From JBGQMW01 sp963769845 (GTDB taxonomy: Archaea; Thermoproteota; Bathyarchaeia; Bathyarchaeales; Bathycorpusculaceae): 64,000 bases of DNA. Made by a program: the position numbers and the translations under genes. Under the pieces are notes generated by a model. The model was not told the origin of the DNA, made no database searches, and saw nothing but the letters and a program-made list of their open reading frames with translations. The first letter of the stretch is position 1. The number at the start of each line of letters is the position of its first letter. The stretch covers positions 62,001 through 126,000 of the forward strand of contig CAVYNL010000015.1 in NCBI GenBank assembly GCA_963769845.1, in the 5' to 3' direction. Below are positions 42,453-50,152 of the stretch, piece by piece.

Positions 42453-43280
42453 TCATTGAAGACTTTCAATGTATGAACTAACATAGTTTCTGAGATCTTC
42501 TAATCCTGCGATATCCTTCTTGATGTTGTTCCAAAGATCCAGTTTTCTACTTTTTATCAGTTCTTCGTTTGCTAAGCCTAGCCTAATTTGAATGAGGCGA
42601 TTGTTGTCTATAGTCAGATTTGTCCATTGAATAACTGCCTCATCTAAAATCCATTTATCGTCAATATCGAGCTCAAGCACTCTTTGTAGACAGTTTAGTC
42701 GAAAATCTGTTAGAAAGTGCTTCTTCTTCCGTATGTATTCTTCCATTTGACTATCTATTGCTCTTGCCATGTTGATGTTTTGGTCTAGTTCAATTAGCAG
42801 AGCGTTCAGTGCTCTTCGCGTTTCGGTTTTCTCTATTTCCTTACGCTGGGCAAACTTGCTTCTCAAGTGCTCAATTTCTGAGCCGTCAAGAAAAACTACG
42901 TTGAAGTTCTTCTTCAGTGTTTTCTCAATAATCGTAATGGCATTGTCTGTATACTTCCCAGAACACACAATGTAGAGTTCATTCAAATAGAATTCTTGAT
43001 CATTTGGCTTGTTCTTATATGGGACTGCAAATGCAACCTGAATTTGAGATACAATCTCGTTCACCAGTGTCGTGGACAAGCCCGCAATATCGCCCCATTT
43101 GACTTGTATTCCAACATTCACTCTCTGATTCAGAGGGTTAAAATAGGAAAAAGTGAAGTCTTTCCCGAATTCCGTGTTGCCGTGCCTATACCGCAAATTC
43201 TCAATATAATGAACCATCGTTTCAAAGAGTGGGTTCAATACCTTTTGGCAATATTCGATTTCTTCATGCTTTCTAGTCAA
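42453..43280 (-). CDS. Predicted PD-(D/E)xK nuclease-like protein of the island
   Basis: A 275-residue protein. Residues 1-120 resemble a restriction-endonuclease fold: a helix (YCQKVLNPLFETMVHYIENL), FGKDFTFSYF, then VNVGIQVKWGDIAG with Gln-x-Lys in place of Glu-x-Lys, and LYIVCSGKYTDNAITIIEK. That is the layout of Mrr-like domains that read D...(E/Q)xK. The C-terminal 140 residues are helical and charged (KKHFLTDFRLNCLQRVLELD). Start is TTG 43280. It neighbours an HsdR fragment, so a defence role is likely but unproven. Base composition is more AT-rich than the flanks. Confidence 0.55.
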   Translation of the reverse strand: MTRKHEEIEYCQKVLNPLFETMVHYIENLRYRHGNTEFGKDFTFSYFNPLNQRVNVGIQVKWGDIAGLSTTLVNEIVSQIQVAFAVPYKNKPNDQEFYLNELYIVCSGKYTDNAITIIEKTLKKNFNVVFLDGSEIEHLRSKFAQRKEIEKTETRRALNALLIELDQNINMARAIDSQMEEYIRKKKHFLTDFRLNCLQRVLELDIDDKWILDEAVIQWTNLTIDNNRLIQIRLGLANEELIKSRKLDLWNNIKKDIAGLEDLRNYVSSYIESLQ

Positions 43281-43354
43281 TGATAGGTCGCCACCACGTT
43301 ACAACCTGTGTCTTGTCTGCACTGAATAACATTCAAACTTCTAAAAACGTTTGG

Positions 43355-43440
43355 GTTTGGGCTCGGGGGGGGGATAAAGTTTTATCTTTCTCTCTCAGAC
43401 TAACTCTCTCTTACTCTCTCTCACTCTCTAAAAACACACA
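43355..43440. repeat. Low-complexity tract: G9 followed by CT-rich runs
   Basis: A run of nine G (43355-43363) is followed by CTCTCTCAG, CTCTCTCTTACTC, CTCTCTCACTCTC and ACACACAGCGCGCGC up to about 43448. This simple sequence sits between the nuclease-like gene and the HsdR fragment and may mark a rearrangement joint. Confidence 0.7.
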
Positions 43441-43449
43441 GCGCGCGCA

Positions 43450-43764
43450 AGTCCTGAAGACCTATGGAAGAGATATTTTGAATACAGGTTGAAAGGTGTC
43501 AAGATTCCTTCGAAGAGCCCTCTTGAGATTCCTTTGCCAGTGGAGAGGGGCAAAGAGCCTAGGTACTACCAAGAGGTTGCTGTCAGAAGTGTTGTTGAGG
43601 CTATTTTGAAGGGTAACAAACGTGTTTTGTTGACTATGGCTACTGGTACTGGTAAGACTCATGTTGCTTTTTGGACTGTTTGGAAATTGTATAATTCTGG
43701 TTTGACCAGACGAGTGTTGTATATTGCGCGCGCTAGATACAAGGAAAAACTCTCAATAGCTTAA
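43450..43764 (+). pseudogene. hsdR: Fragment of type I restriction enzyme R subunit (HsdR)
   Basis: The frame reads SPEDLWKRYFEYRL, then EPRYYQEVAVRSVVEAIL and LLTMATGTGKTHVAFWTVWK (helicase motif I, Walker A) and RRVLYIA, matching the middle of HsdR where the nuclease part joins the SF2 motor. It then breaks at a GCGCGCGC joint and runs into YKEKLSIA, a copy of the trpB tail, and stops. The N-terminal nuclease and all later helicase motifs are missing, so it cannot be functional. TTG 43489 is the first usable start. GCGCGC also stands at the left joint (43441). Confidence 0.75.
43738..43754 (+). repeat. Right copy of the 17-bp direct repeat
   Basis: An exact copy of TACAAGGAAAAACTCTC from 42126-42142, again in the reading frame that gives YKEKLSI. 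It closes the insertion just before the pcm gene. Confidence 0.75.
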
Positions 43765-43766
43765 TG

Positions 43767-44490
43767 TTAGAATGGGTGGCCGAAGCGTCCCGTCAACGGG
43801 ACGAAGGCTACTCCGCCCAAGTTCTCCTGCTTTGTTTTTCCGTTTGGTGCCTTGACTATTTTGAGTAGGCTCTGAAAGAGTGAGATGTTTCCGACTGGGA
43901 TCAGCATTATCCCGCCCTGTTTCAACTGTTCAACGAGCGGCGACGGTACACTGGGTGCAGCAGCTGTTACGAGTATTCTGTCATATGGCGCTTTGTCGGG
44001 ATAGCCCATTGACCCGTCTCCGCTGATAATTGTTATACGGTCGCCGTAGCCGTTGTTCATGATGTTCTTTCGGGCAAAATCGGCTAAGCCCTGAACGATC
44101 TCCAGCGTGTACACGTGTCCCCACTCGCTTCGGGGCGCAGTGTTCAGTGCGATGAGCTCGGCTATGGTGGCCGCGTGCCAGCCTGAACCTGCTCCGACCT
44201 CTAGGACTTTGAGACCGACTTCTAGCTGCAGGGCTTCATTCATTATCGAAACCATGTTTCGCCTAGCCGGCAACAGCGTGCCTGCTATGTGGCGCCGAAG
44301 CCGTCTGCCCGAAGCCGATCGGAAGAGGGGAATCCACTGCGCTGTGTGCTCGCATGTTCTCAGGGAGGAACTTCTCTCTGGACACCTTGCGCATCGTCTC
44401 AATAACCCTGGGAGACCGCAGTGTGCCTTCCCTGACCAGGCCTTGAATCAGTTTTTCCCAACCGTTGCCTTCCACTGACAGCACCAACAA
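43767..44490 (-). pseudogene. pcm: Protein-L-isoaspartate O-methyltransferase, split by a 31-base insertion
   Basis: Repair enzyme that methylates damaged aspartates. The N-terminal frame (from 44490) reads RVIETMRKVSREKFLPEN and LPIGFGQTASAPH, then goes out of frame. The C-terminal frame resumes at MVSIMNEALQL, VLEVGAGSGWHAATIAEL and YDRILVTAAAPSVPSPLVEQ. The family normally reads SAPHMV without a break; here 31 extra bases between 44256 and 44289 separate the halves, include a stop and form a hairpin. Otherwise the gene is complete (about 210 residues if joined). It abuts the insertion downstream of trpB. Confidence 0.85.
44264..44287. repeat. Palindromic insertion (hairpin) within pcm
   Basis: TAGC-C-GGCA, a six-base loop, then TGCC-T-GCTA gives eight base pairs with one mismatch. 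It lies wholly inside the 31-base insertion that breaks pcm. Confidence 0.65.
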
Positions 44491-44660
44491 AAGCTATGAT
44501 GAGGTCAGCTATTAACACATTTGCATTTGAGAATAATATGTAGAATAAGAAACCGGACTACGTTGAACTTTTGCTGCTCTTCGACGTGGAATCTTGCGCA
44601 GTCAACCATTTAAACGTGAAGAGGATAGTCTAGTTCAACTGCAGTCGAAGCGGTGCCGTT

Positions 44661-45101
44661 TTGGCAAGTGAAGAGAAGGGCGGTTCCGGTGCGGAAGAGC
44701 TGAGTAAGAAGCTTGACCAGATACTTCACCGACTAGACTTTCTTGAACAGCTTATCCTTGACAAGCCAGAGTACGAGGGTCTAGCCGCTTCTCTTCGGCT
44801 CACGCGAATGGGCATAGGCATGTACGGTGAACCGTTAAAGATCGCTGCGCGCCTGAAGAACGCTGAGAAGTACCTGCATCAGAAGCCAATCGCTCAGGAT
44901 GACATTTCAAGATGCATAGTCCAAGCCTTGGCCGTCAAGGGTCCGCTGAATGTTTCAGCGATCACCCGACAGGTTGCGGCGATGAGGGGAAAGTCGAGCA
45001 GACGCATCGTCCGCGACAGGGTGAAAACGCTCCTGCAACAAGGGGTTCTGCTGAAAGCAAACGGCAGGGTCCCCGCGTATGACTTGGCTGAAAAGGGCTG
45101 A
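44661..45101 (+). CDS. Winged-helix-type protein with N-terminal coiled coil
   Basis: A 146-residue protein. Residues 8-40 form a coiled coil (ELSKKLDQILHRLDFLEQLI). Residues 75-146 look like a winged helix (ISRCIVQALAVKGPLNVSAI, then SSRRIVRDRVKTLLQQGVLL). TTG 44661 is the start; a CATTTAAACG TATA element lies at about 44608. It stands before three small plus-strand genes and just before a set of TGACCA repeats, which it might bind. Regulator status is inferred from fold and position. Confidence 0.65.
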   Translation: MASEEKGGSGAEELSKKLDQILHRLDFLEQLILDKPEYEGLAASLRLTRMGIGMYGEPLKIAARLKNAEKYLHQKPIAQDDISRCIVQALAVKGPLNVSAITRQVAAMRGKSSRRIVRDRVKTLLQQGVLLKANGRVPAYDLAEKG

Positions 45102-45149
45102 CCACCCGGCTGGTCACTTTTGCACAGAATACCTAACTACTGTGACCAG
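45099..45149 (+). promoter_or_regulatory. Alternative hairpins / TGACCA operator-like repeats
   Basis: TGACCA (45099-45104) can pair with TGGTCA (45111-45116) as a hairpin followed by CTTTT. The same TGGTCAC can instead pair with GTGACCA (45142-45148; 8 bp as CTGGTCAC/GTGACCAG). These mutually exclusive stems lie between the winged-helix gene, whose stop codon is part of the first stem, and the ribosome site GGAGG of the next gene. Confidence 0.45.
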
Positions 45150-45176
45150 TCCATTATGTGTTTGGAGGTTGAAAAA

Positions 45177-45359
45177 ATGCAACTTGGATATTTACGTCGT
45201 ACGAACCGAAAGCATAATCTGCTTTTCAACGTATACAACACATCTTTCACCGCGGTAGAAACATACTGTCAGACTGTTTCAGAGCCGAAAGCTGAAAACC
45301 GCAAGCAAGCAGCCAAAGCCGTAGCGGTTTCAGAACGGTTACACCTGAACCTAAGCTGA
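45177..45359 (+). CDS. Small protein of unknown function
   Basis: A 60-residue basic protein (MQLGYLRRTNRKHNLLFNVY, ending SERLHLNLS). ATG 45177 has a strong GGAGGTTG site eight bases upstream, which decides it over an in-frame ATG at 45120. No domain is recognised. It is followed by another small gene with an equally strong ribosome site, so both belong to one transcript with the repeats upstream as possible control. Confidence 0.5.
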   Translation: MQLGYLRRTNRKHNLLFNVYNTSFTAVETYCQTVSEPKAENRKQAAKAVAVSERLHLNLS

Positions 45360-45378
45360 GCAGAGGGAGGTGAAAAAC

Positions 45379-45762
45379 ATGGTTGACGAAGAAAAGAAAA
45401 GTGAAAAGCACGGACCTGAGGAACTGAAGGAAGTGTTGAGCGTCGTCTCAGCCGAAGTTCCGGGCATGATCAAGAGCATACTGGCCTCGGTCTTCTCAGA
45501 GGAAGCGGGAAAGAACATGGGAAAAGCTGCTGCCGCGTACTATAAGGAGCTCAAGAACGGCGGGTTGCCCGAGACGGTGGCTGTCAAGATGACTGAAGAC
45601 TACATGAAGACCTTCACCAGCATTGGCGACATGCTCAAGGGCGTCAGCAAGCATGGAGCGGGCGACGAGATGGGCAAAGAACTCGAAAAGACGATCCGCT
45701 TGAAAGTCCAGGAGAAGATGCACGACAAGGAAGAGGATGAAGATGATGAGGAAGAGGAATAA
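45379..45762 (+). CDS. Small helical protein with poly-acidic tail
   Basis: A 127-residue protein, mainly helical (VLSVVSAEVPGMIKSILASV, then KNMGKAAAAYYKELKNGGLP and TEDYMKTFTSIGDMLKG), ending in a run of Asp and Glu (DKEEDEDDEEEE). ATG 45379 has GGGAGGTG upstream. The gene that follows encodes a basic protein; an acidic and basic pair of co-encoded small proteins suggests that they bind each other. No known family is assigned. Confidence 0.65.
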   Translation: MVDEEKKSEKHGPEELKEVLSVVSAEVPGMIKSILASVFSEEAGKNMGKAAAAYYKELKNGGLPETVAVKMTEDYMKTFTSIGDMLKGVSKHGAGDEMGKELEKTIRLKVQEKMHDKEEDEDDEEEE

Positions 45763-45789
45763 GCCTCCTCTACCACACTTTGCTGAAGG

Positions 45790-46062
45790 ATGACCTGTAT
45801 GAGCGCGGGTTCAGTCATGACGACTGTGGTCAAGTCTTCTCCGTACTTGGCGCGCATGTCTATGGACCTTTTCTGGATGTACATCACCCTGGGCCGTCGC
45901 GTGCGGAAGACAAGAAAAATCTTCGAGAAGCAGCTCATGATGGAGGGCATGTCCAAAGCCGATGCAAAACGGCTCAGCGCCTGCTTTGAAGACCTCAAGA
46001 ACAACATCACGGGCATGCTGAAACAAGGAGTCACAGGCAGCTTCAGACAGCGACGGAGCTAG
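45790..46062 (+). CDS. Small basic helical protein
   Basis: A 90-residue, strongly basic protein with a helical centre (LARMSMDLFWMYITLGRRVR, KIFEKQLMMEGMSKADAKRL) and a short basic end (SFRQRRS). ATG 45790 or ATG 45799 may start it; AAGGATG is just upstream. It is 27 bases after the acidic-tail gene and overlaps the tail of the convergent prenyltransferase-like gene by four bases. It probably partners the acidic protein. The function is unknown. Confidence 0.6.
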   Translation: MTCMSAGSVMTTVVKSSPYLARMSMDLFWMYITLGRRVRKTRKIFEKQLMMEGMSKADAKRLSACFEDLKNNITGMLKQGVTGSFRQRRS

Positions 46063-47063
46063 ATTTGTCTTTCAGAATCCCTGTTTGTGCAGAACCTTCT
46101 GAGCACGCGGCAGATTGCCAAGCATATCCACAAGTTCAGACCCTTGTCCTTTCCTCTGAGCATGGACACGTTCCACAGACCGCTTTTTTCCTGTTCGTCA
46201 ACAAACCATTCAATTGCGTTCTTGATTTGCGGGTCCTCCATCTTGAACCCTAACAGGGACAGAGAATCGAGCGAAGACAGCAGGTCTGTGAACCAGAAGG
46301 GATAGGAGAATTTTGTCCAGAAATCGACCGTTGCTCGGTCAGGATACACATCTCGCTTGAAGAACCGCGAAGCTAGCAGCCTTCCAGCTGCTCTTGCTTC
46401 CTTCGAGTTGTGGTATTTGTTGTGGGCTGCGAAGGCGCGGAGCACGACGCCTGTTACCATGTGTGAGAACGGTTTGGTCAGGTCAGGTTGCACGGTTTCC
46501 GCGGAAAGAAGCGCAACGGTGATCTTTATGTTTCTGGTTCGGCTTGCGATCGCCCATCCATCATCATTCTGCCTGATAGAAAGCAGCCAATGGAAACCTT
46601 TCTCTATGTGCGGGTCGTTCTCGTAGCCGGCTTTTATGAGAAGCTCCATTATTGCGCCAGTATAATTCGGGGAGTATTGGGTTCCGTATATTCCTCTGAA
46701 GTCTCCTTCTTCGGTTTGAAACCTGAACAGGAAGTCCGCAGCCTTTCGTATGACAGGGTGCCTCCTGTTGAAGCCGTGCTTCTCCACGAGTTCGCCTAGG
46801 ATTCGGTATGTTTCAAGTTGGTTGTAGTTCTGCTGCGAACGGATGTCCGGTTTTCCGCCATGATATTTCCATGAACCGTCTGACTGCTGCCTCTCAACCG
46901 CCTTAACGGCGGAGGGTAATTCCCACAGAGTCTCCACGGATTCGCTCTTCTCTTCTTGAAGGTCATGCTTCGTGAAGAACACGATCGCCTGGTTTCTTGA
47001 GGAAAGAAGTTTGGGCAACGGGTCGTATCTGAGGAGGCTCTGCCATTTCTCCAAGCCTTTCAC
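46059..47063 (-). CDS. Alpha/alpha-toroid (prenyltransferase/squalene-cyclase repeat) protein
   Basis: The 334 residues carry repeated QW-like motifs: VERQQSDGSWKYHGG, FRFQTEEGDFRGIYG, LSIRQNDDGWAIA and VDEQEKSGLWNVS. These mark the alpha/alpha barrel of terpene cyclases and prenyltransferase subunits. No DxDD catalytic motif is evident, so a cyclase reaction is doubtful; it may be a binding or peptide-modifying relative. It lies 46 bases downstream of glmS on the same strand. The function is not assigned beyond the fold. Confidence 0.7.
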   Translation of the reverse strand: MKGLEKWQSLLRYDPLPKLLSSRNQAIVFFTKHDLQEEKSESVETLWELPSAVKAVERQQSDGSWKYHGGKPDIRSQQNYNQLETYRILGELVEKHGFNRRHPVIRKAADFLFRFQTEEGDFRGIYGTQYSPNYTGAIMELLIKAGYENDPHIEKGFHWLLSIRQNDDGWAIASRTRNIKITVALLSAETVQPDLTKPFSHMVTGVVLRAFAAHNKYHNSKEARAAGRLLASRFFKRDVYPDRATVDFWTKFSYPFWFTDLLSSLDSLSLLGFKMEDPQIKNAIEWFVDEQEKSGLWNVSMLRGKDKGLNLWICLAICRVLRRFCTNRDSERQI

Positions 47064-47109
47064 CGAAAGAAGGGTTGTTCCCAGCAGTCTATGATGTTGT
47101 TTTGCCCGT

Positions 47110-48939
47110 CTATTTCACGGTCACGCATTTTGCGAGGTTTCTGGGCATGTCGGGGTTGTATCCCCTGTCCACGGCCATGTAGTACGCGAGCATCTGCAGC
47201 GGCACGATGAAGGCTATGGGCGACAGCACTTCGGGTATGCCCTTCGGCACTTCAACGTAGTCGTCCGCCAGACTCTTGATTTCCTCATCGCCCTCTTCCA
47301 CGACGGCGATTATCGCGGCTCCTCGGGCTTTCATTTCCATGATGTTGCCTATCAGCGTCTTGTGCGTGTCGTCCTTTGGACAGACGAACACGACTGGGAA
47401 ACCTGGCTCAACGAGGCTTATGGGGCCGTGCTTGCTTTCTCCCGCAGGAAAGGCTATTGCAGGGGCGTAGGCTATTTCCATGAGTTTCAATCTGCCTTCA
47501 AACGCGGTTGCTGTGCTGATGCCGCGGCCGAGGAAGAAGAACGTTTTCTTGCCCTTGTACTTCTCTGCGATCTGTTTCATTTTCTCTTCCTGCGTGTCAA
47601 TAATGGTCTCAACAGTTTCGGGCAGTTTGCACAGTCTTTCTGCTAGATAGTCCATCTCGTCCTGCGATACCTTGCCCCTTTTCTTGGCCAAGCGCAGAGC
47701 CAGCTGGGCCAGGACTGAGAGTTGCGATGTGAACGTCTTCGTTGCTGCTACGCCGATCTCTGGTCCTGACTGTTGGCCGATATAGACTCGTGCAACTCTT
47801 GTGAGGGTGGAGCCGATGGTGTTCGTTAGGCCGAGGATCGTTGCTGCCCTTTGCCTGGAAGCGTTCACGGCTGCCAGCGTGTCGGCTGTTTCGCCTGACT
47901 GGCTCACGGCCAGTATCGTGCTTTCGATGTTAACGGATTTTCCGTGCTGTTCAATGAACTCTGAAGCGATGACTGGATAGGTGGGTAGAAAAGCGAGCTT
48001 GGAGAACATGTACGACGCGGCTAAACAGGCGTGGTACGATGTCCCGCAGGCGACTAGGTAGACCTCGCGGGCTCGGTCGAGGAACGTTGCCATCAAGTCA
48101 GCGTAGTGTTCTTGCGCTCTGAGCGTGTTCCTGAGGCATTCCGCCTGTTCATGGATCTCCTTGATCATGAAGTGCGGGTACCCCTGCTTGACGGCCATCT
48201 CAGGCGTCCAAGAAATGACCTGGGGCTCCCGGGTTACGGGTTTGCCGTCCGCGATCTTTTTGATCTCCACGCCTTGGGAGGAGAGCACGACCAGCTCGCC
48301 GTCGTCCACGATTATCGCCTTGTTGGTCAACGGCAAGAACGCCGGAATGTCTGAAGCAAAGTAGACGGCGCCGTCGTTGACGCCGATGACGAGCGGGCTT
48401 TCTTTCCTCGCGCACACTATCCTGTCGGGCTCGTTGGCTGAGATGACCGCAATCGCATATGACCCGTCGAGCTTTTTCGTGGCATCTAGCACGGCGTCCG
48501 CGAGGTTTAGAGAAGGGTTACTCTTCAAAGTCTCCTCGATGAGGTGTGGAATGACCTCGGTGTCGGTTCTTGATTTGAAGGCGTGTCCTTTGTTTTCGAG
48601 TTCCTGTTTCAGCTCTGAAAAGTTTTCGATGATGCCGTTGTGCACGACGGCGATTTGTCCACTGCAGTCAGTGTGGGGGTGAGCGTTCACCTGCAGCGGT
48701 GCGCCGTGCGTCGCCCATCTCGTGTGGCCTATGCCTAGGCTTCCGGGCAGATTGTCCAGGTTTAGCACTTTGTGAACGTCGTCGATTTTTCCCTGGTCTT
48801 TCTTCATGTACAGCTTGCCCTCGTACAACGTTACTTCGCCGACCGAGTCGTAGCCTCTATATTCAAGCCTCTTTAGGGCCGCGTGTATCAGTGGCGCTGC
48901 GTTTCCTTCTTTGAGGATGCAACCGAATATTCCGCACAT
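47110..48939 (-). CDS. glmS: Glutamine-fructose-6-phosphate aminotransferase (isomerizing)
   Basis: Makes glucosamine-6-phosphate, the entry to UDP-GlcNAc and surface glycans. The class II glutaminase domain starts MCGIFGCIL with Cys1 after Met removal, and has LGIGHTRWATHG and HNGIIENF. Two SIS isomerase domains follow (LVACGTSYHACLAAS, then FFLGRGISTATAFEGRLKLM). The C-terminus MPRNLAKCVTVK is the conserved end. The 609 residues are full length. It supports the glycan genes at the window's left end. Confidence 0.96.
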   Translation of the reverse strand: MCGIFGCILKEGNAAPLIHAALKRLEYRGYDSVGEVTLYEGKLYMKKDQGKIDDVHKVLNLDNLPGSLGIGHTRWATHGAPLQVNAHPHTDCSGQIAVVHNGIIENFSELKQELENKGHAFKSRTDTEVIPHLIEETLKSNPSLNLADAVLDATKKLDGSYAIAVISANEPDRIVCARKESPLVIGVNDGAVYFASDIPAFLPLTNKAIIVDDGELVVLSSQGVEIKKIADGKPVTREPQVISWTPEMAVKQGYPHFMIKEIHEQAECLRNTLRAQEHYADLMATFLDRAREVYLVACGTSYHACLAASYMFSKLAFLPTYPVIASEFIEQHGKSVNIESTILAVSQSGETADTLAAVNASRQRAATILGLTNTIGSTLTRVARVYIGQQSGPEIGVAATKTFTSQLSVLAQLALRLAKKRGKVSQDEMDYLAERLCKLPETVETIIDTQEEKMKQIAEKYKGKKTFFFLGRGISTATAFEGRLKLMEIAYAPAIAFPAGESKHGPISLVEPGFPVVFVCPKDDTHKTLIGNIMEMKARGAAIIAVVEEGDEEIKSLADDYVEVPKGIPEVLSPIAFIVPLQMLAYYMAVDRGYNPDMPRNLAKCVTVK

Positions 48940-49145
48940 CTCTAAGCCTCGTCAATATTTCCTTGTAAGCGCAATTGAAAGCTGGGTTTGCTAATAAGCA
49001 TTTTTAGTAGAAAACTATTAGTTCTATCAATGGTTTTCAACCGTTATCCATGCTTCTAAGCAGTTGCGGCTTGGAACCGTTGCCGTTTCGAGTCGAGTAT
49101 TAATAAAAGTTTTTTAATGGTTGTTTGGGGGCTGACCATAACAAA

Positions 49146-49159
49146 CTTTTTAATAATAG
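49146..49159 (+). promoter_or_regulatory. TATA box of the HTH/S-layer-like gene
   Basis: CTTTTTAATAATAG is about 30 bases before ATG 49186. A similar TTTTTTAATGG lies 35 bases further upstream. Confidence 0.5.
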
Positions 49160-49185
49160 CTGCGTCTCTATGAACTGGAAGATTC

Positions 49186-50151
49186 ATGGAAAAACGTCTC
49201 CTGCTCCGCGAAGAGAATAGAACTCAGAAAGTCAAAGAGATAGCCATGGCAGACGACCCCGAGAAACTCAAGCTCATATTGAATAGCCTCAGTTGGAAGA
49301 TTCTCATGCTGCTTTCTGAAAGAGAAATGTACCCGTTGGAAATCGCCCGTGAACTGGGCATTCATGAACAGAAAGTGTACTACCATGTTAGAAAACTCCT
49401 CAAAGCCGGAGCCGTAACCGTCACGAGAGAAGAAGAGAAGAAGGGAGCAACAGCGAAATACTATCGGGCAGTCTCGCCCGCGTTCGGAATAGAGCTCTCT
49501 CAAGAATATCGAACTGTGAAGAAAGTCTCGTTGTTGAGCATGGAGGAAAGGGTTCAGAGGTTCTTCAGAGAATTCACGCGAAAAGACGGGACGTTTGACG
49601 GGAAGATAATCGTCGGCTCTCCAACTCCGCACGGGCCGTTCAAGACGAGCGCAAGAGACGGCCACTACGCTTCGCACTTGACTTTCTTTCTAGGCCAGTT
49701 CGTGAAGATGCCGGAAGACTTCGCCATAAAGCTTGACGTGGACGTGAAAGCTGAGAAGGAAGAAAGGAACAACCTAATCCTCGTGGGCGGGCCGGGAACA
49801 AACCTGCTCGCGCAAGAAGTCAACGAGCACCTGCCCATAAAATTCAATATGCAGGGTTCGAAGGAAGGTTACCTCTTTGGCGGGCTGGTGTCAAAAATAA
49901 CGGGCTGCGTCTACACGGCAGACAACGTCGGCGTGGTAGCCAAGATAACGAACCCGTGGGACGGGAGCAAGCGAATCATCGTTGTGGCGGGGAACAAAGC
50001 CGTGGGAACGAAGGCCTGTGTTCTAGCTTTGACGAATTTCTGGGAGAAAACTCTCAAGAATTACAACGGTCAAGAGCCGTTCGCGAAAGTCATTCAGGGC
50101 TTTGACCTTGACGGTGACGGAAAAGTCGATTCGGTAGAGGTTCTCGAGTAA
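49186..50151 (+). CDS. ArsR-type HTH fused to an S-layer-protein-like domain
   Basis: Residues 20-100 form a winged helix (LNSLSWKILMLLSEREMYPL, ELGIHEQKVYYHVRKLLKAG). Residues about 165-310 resemble the conserved domain of archaeal S-layer proteins (NNLILVGGPGTNLLAQEVNE, YTADNVGVVAKITNPW). The C-terminus FDLDGDGKVDSVEVLE matches the ending seen in S-layer proteins and looks like a calcium-binding loop. No signal peptide is present, so it is a cytoplasmic regulator that reuses this domain, perhaps as a ligand sensor. DUF371 follows by one base. Confidence 0.75.
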   Translation: MEKRLLLREENRTQKVKEIAMADDPEKLKLILNSLSWKILMLLSEREMYPLEIARELGIHEQKVYYHVRKLLKAGAVTVTREEEKKGATAKYYRAVSPAFGIELSQEYRTVKKVSLLSMEERVQRFFREFTRKDGTFDGKIIVGSPTPHGPFKTSARDGHYASHLTFFLGQFVKMPEDFAIKLDVDVKAEKEERNNLILVGGPGTNLLAQEVNEHLPIKFNMQGSKEGYLFGGLVSKITGCVYTADNVGVVAKITNPWDGSKRIIVVAGNKAVGTKACVLALTNFWEKTLKNYNGQEPFAKVIQGFDLDGDGKVDSVEVLE

Positions 50152-50152
50152 C

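Noticed and set aside
43385..43448. CRISPR-like repeat array
   Set aside because: The repeats are simple CT and AC runs with no spacers of constant length and no cas genes nearby.
45120..45176. Earlier ATG start for the small protein at 45177
   Set aside because: The strong GGAGG site lies at 45161, directly before the later ATG, and the earlier reading would run through the hairpin region.
46059..47063. Functional squalene or terpene cyclase
   Set aside because: QW-like repeats are present, but no DxDD catalytic motif is visible, so only the fold is claimed.
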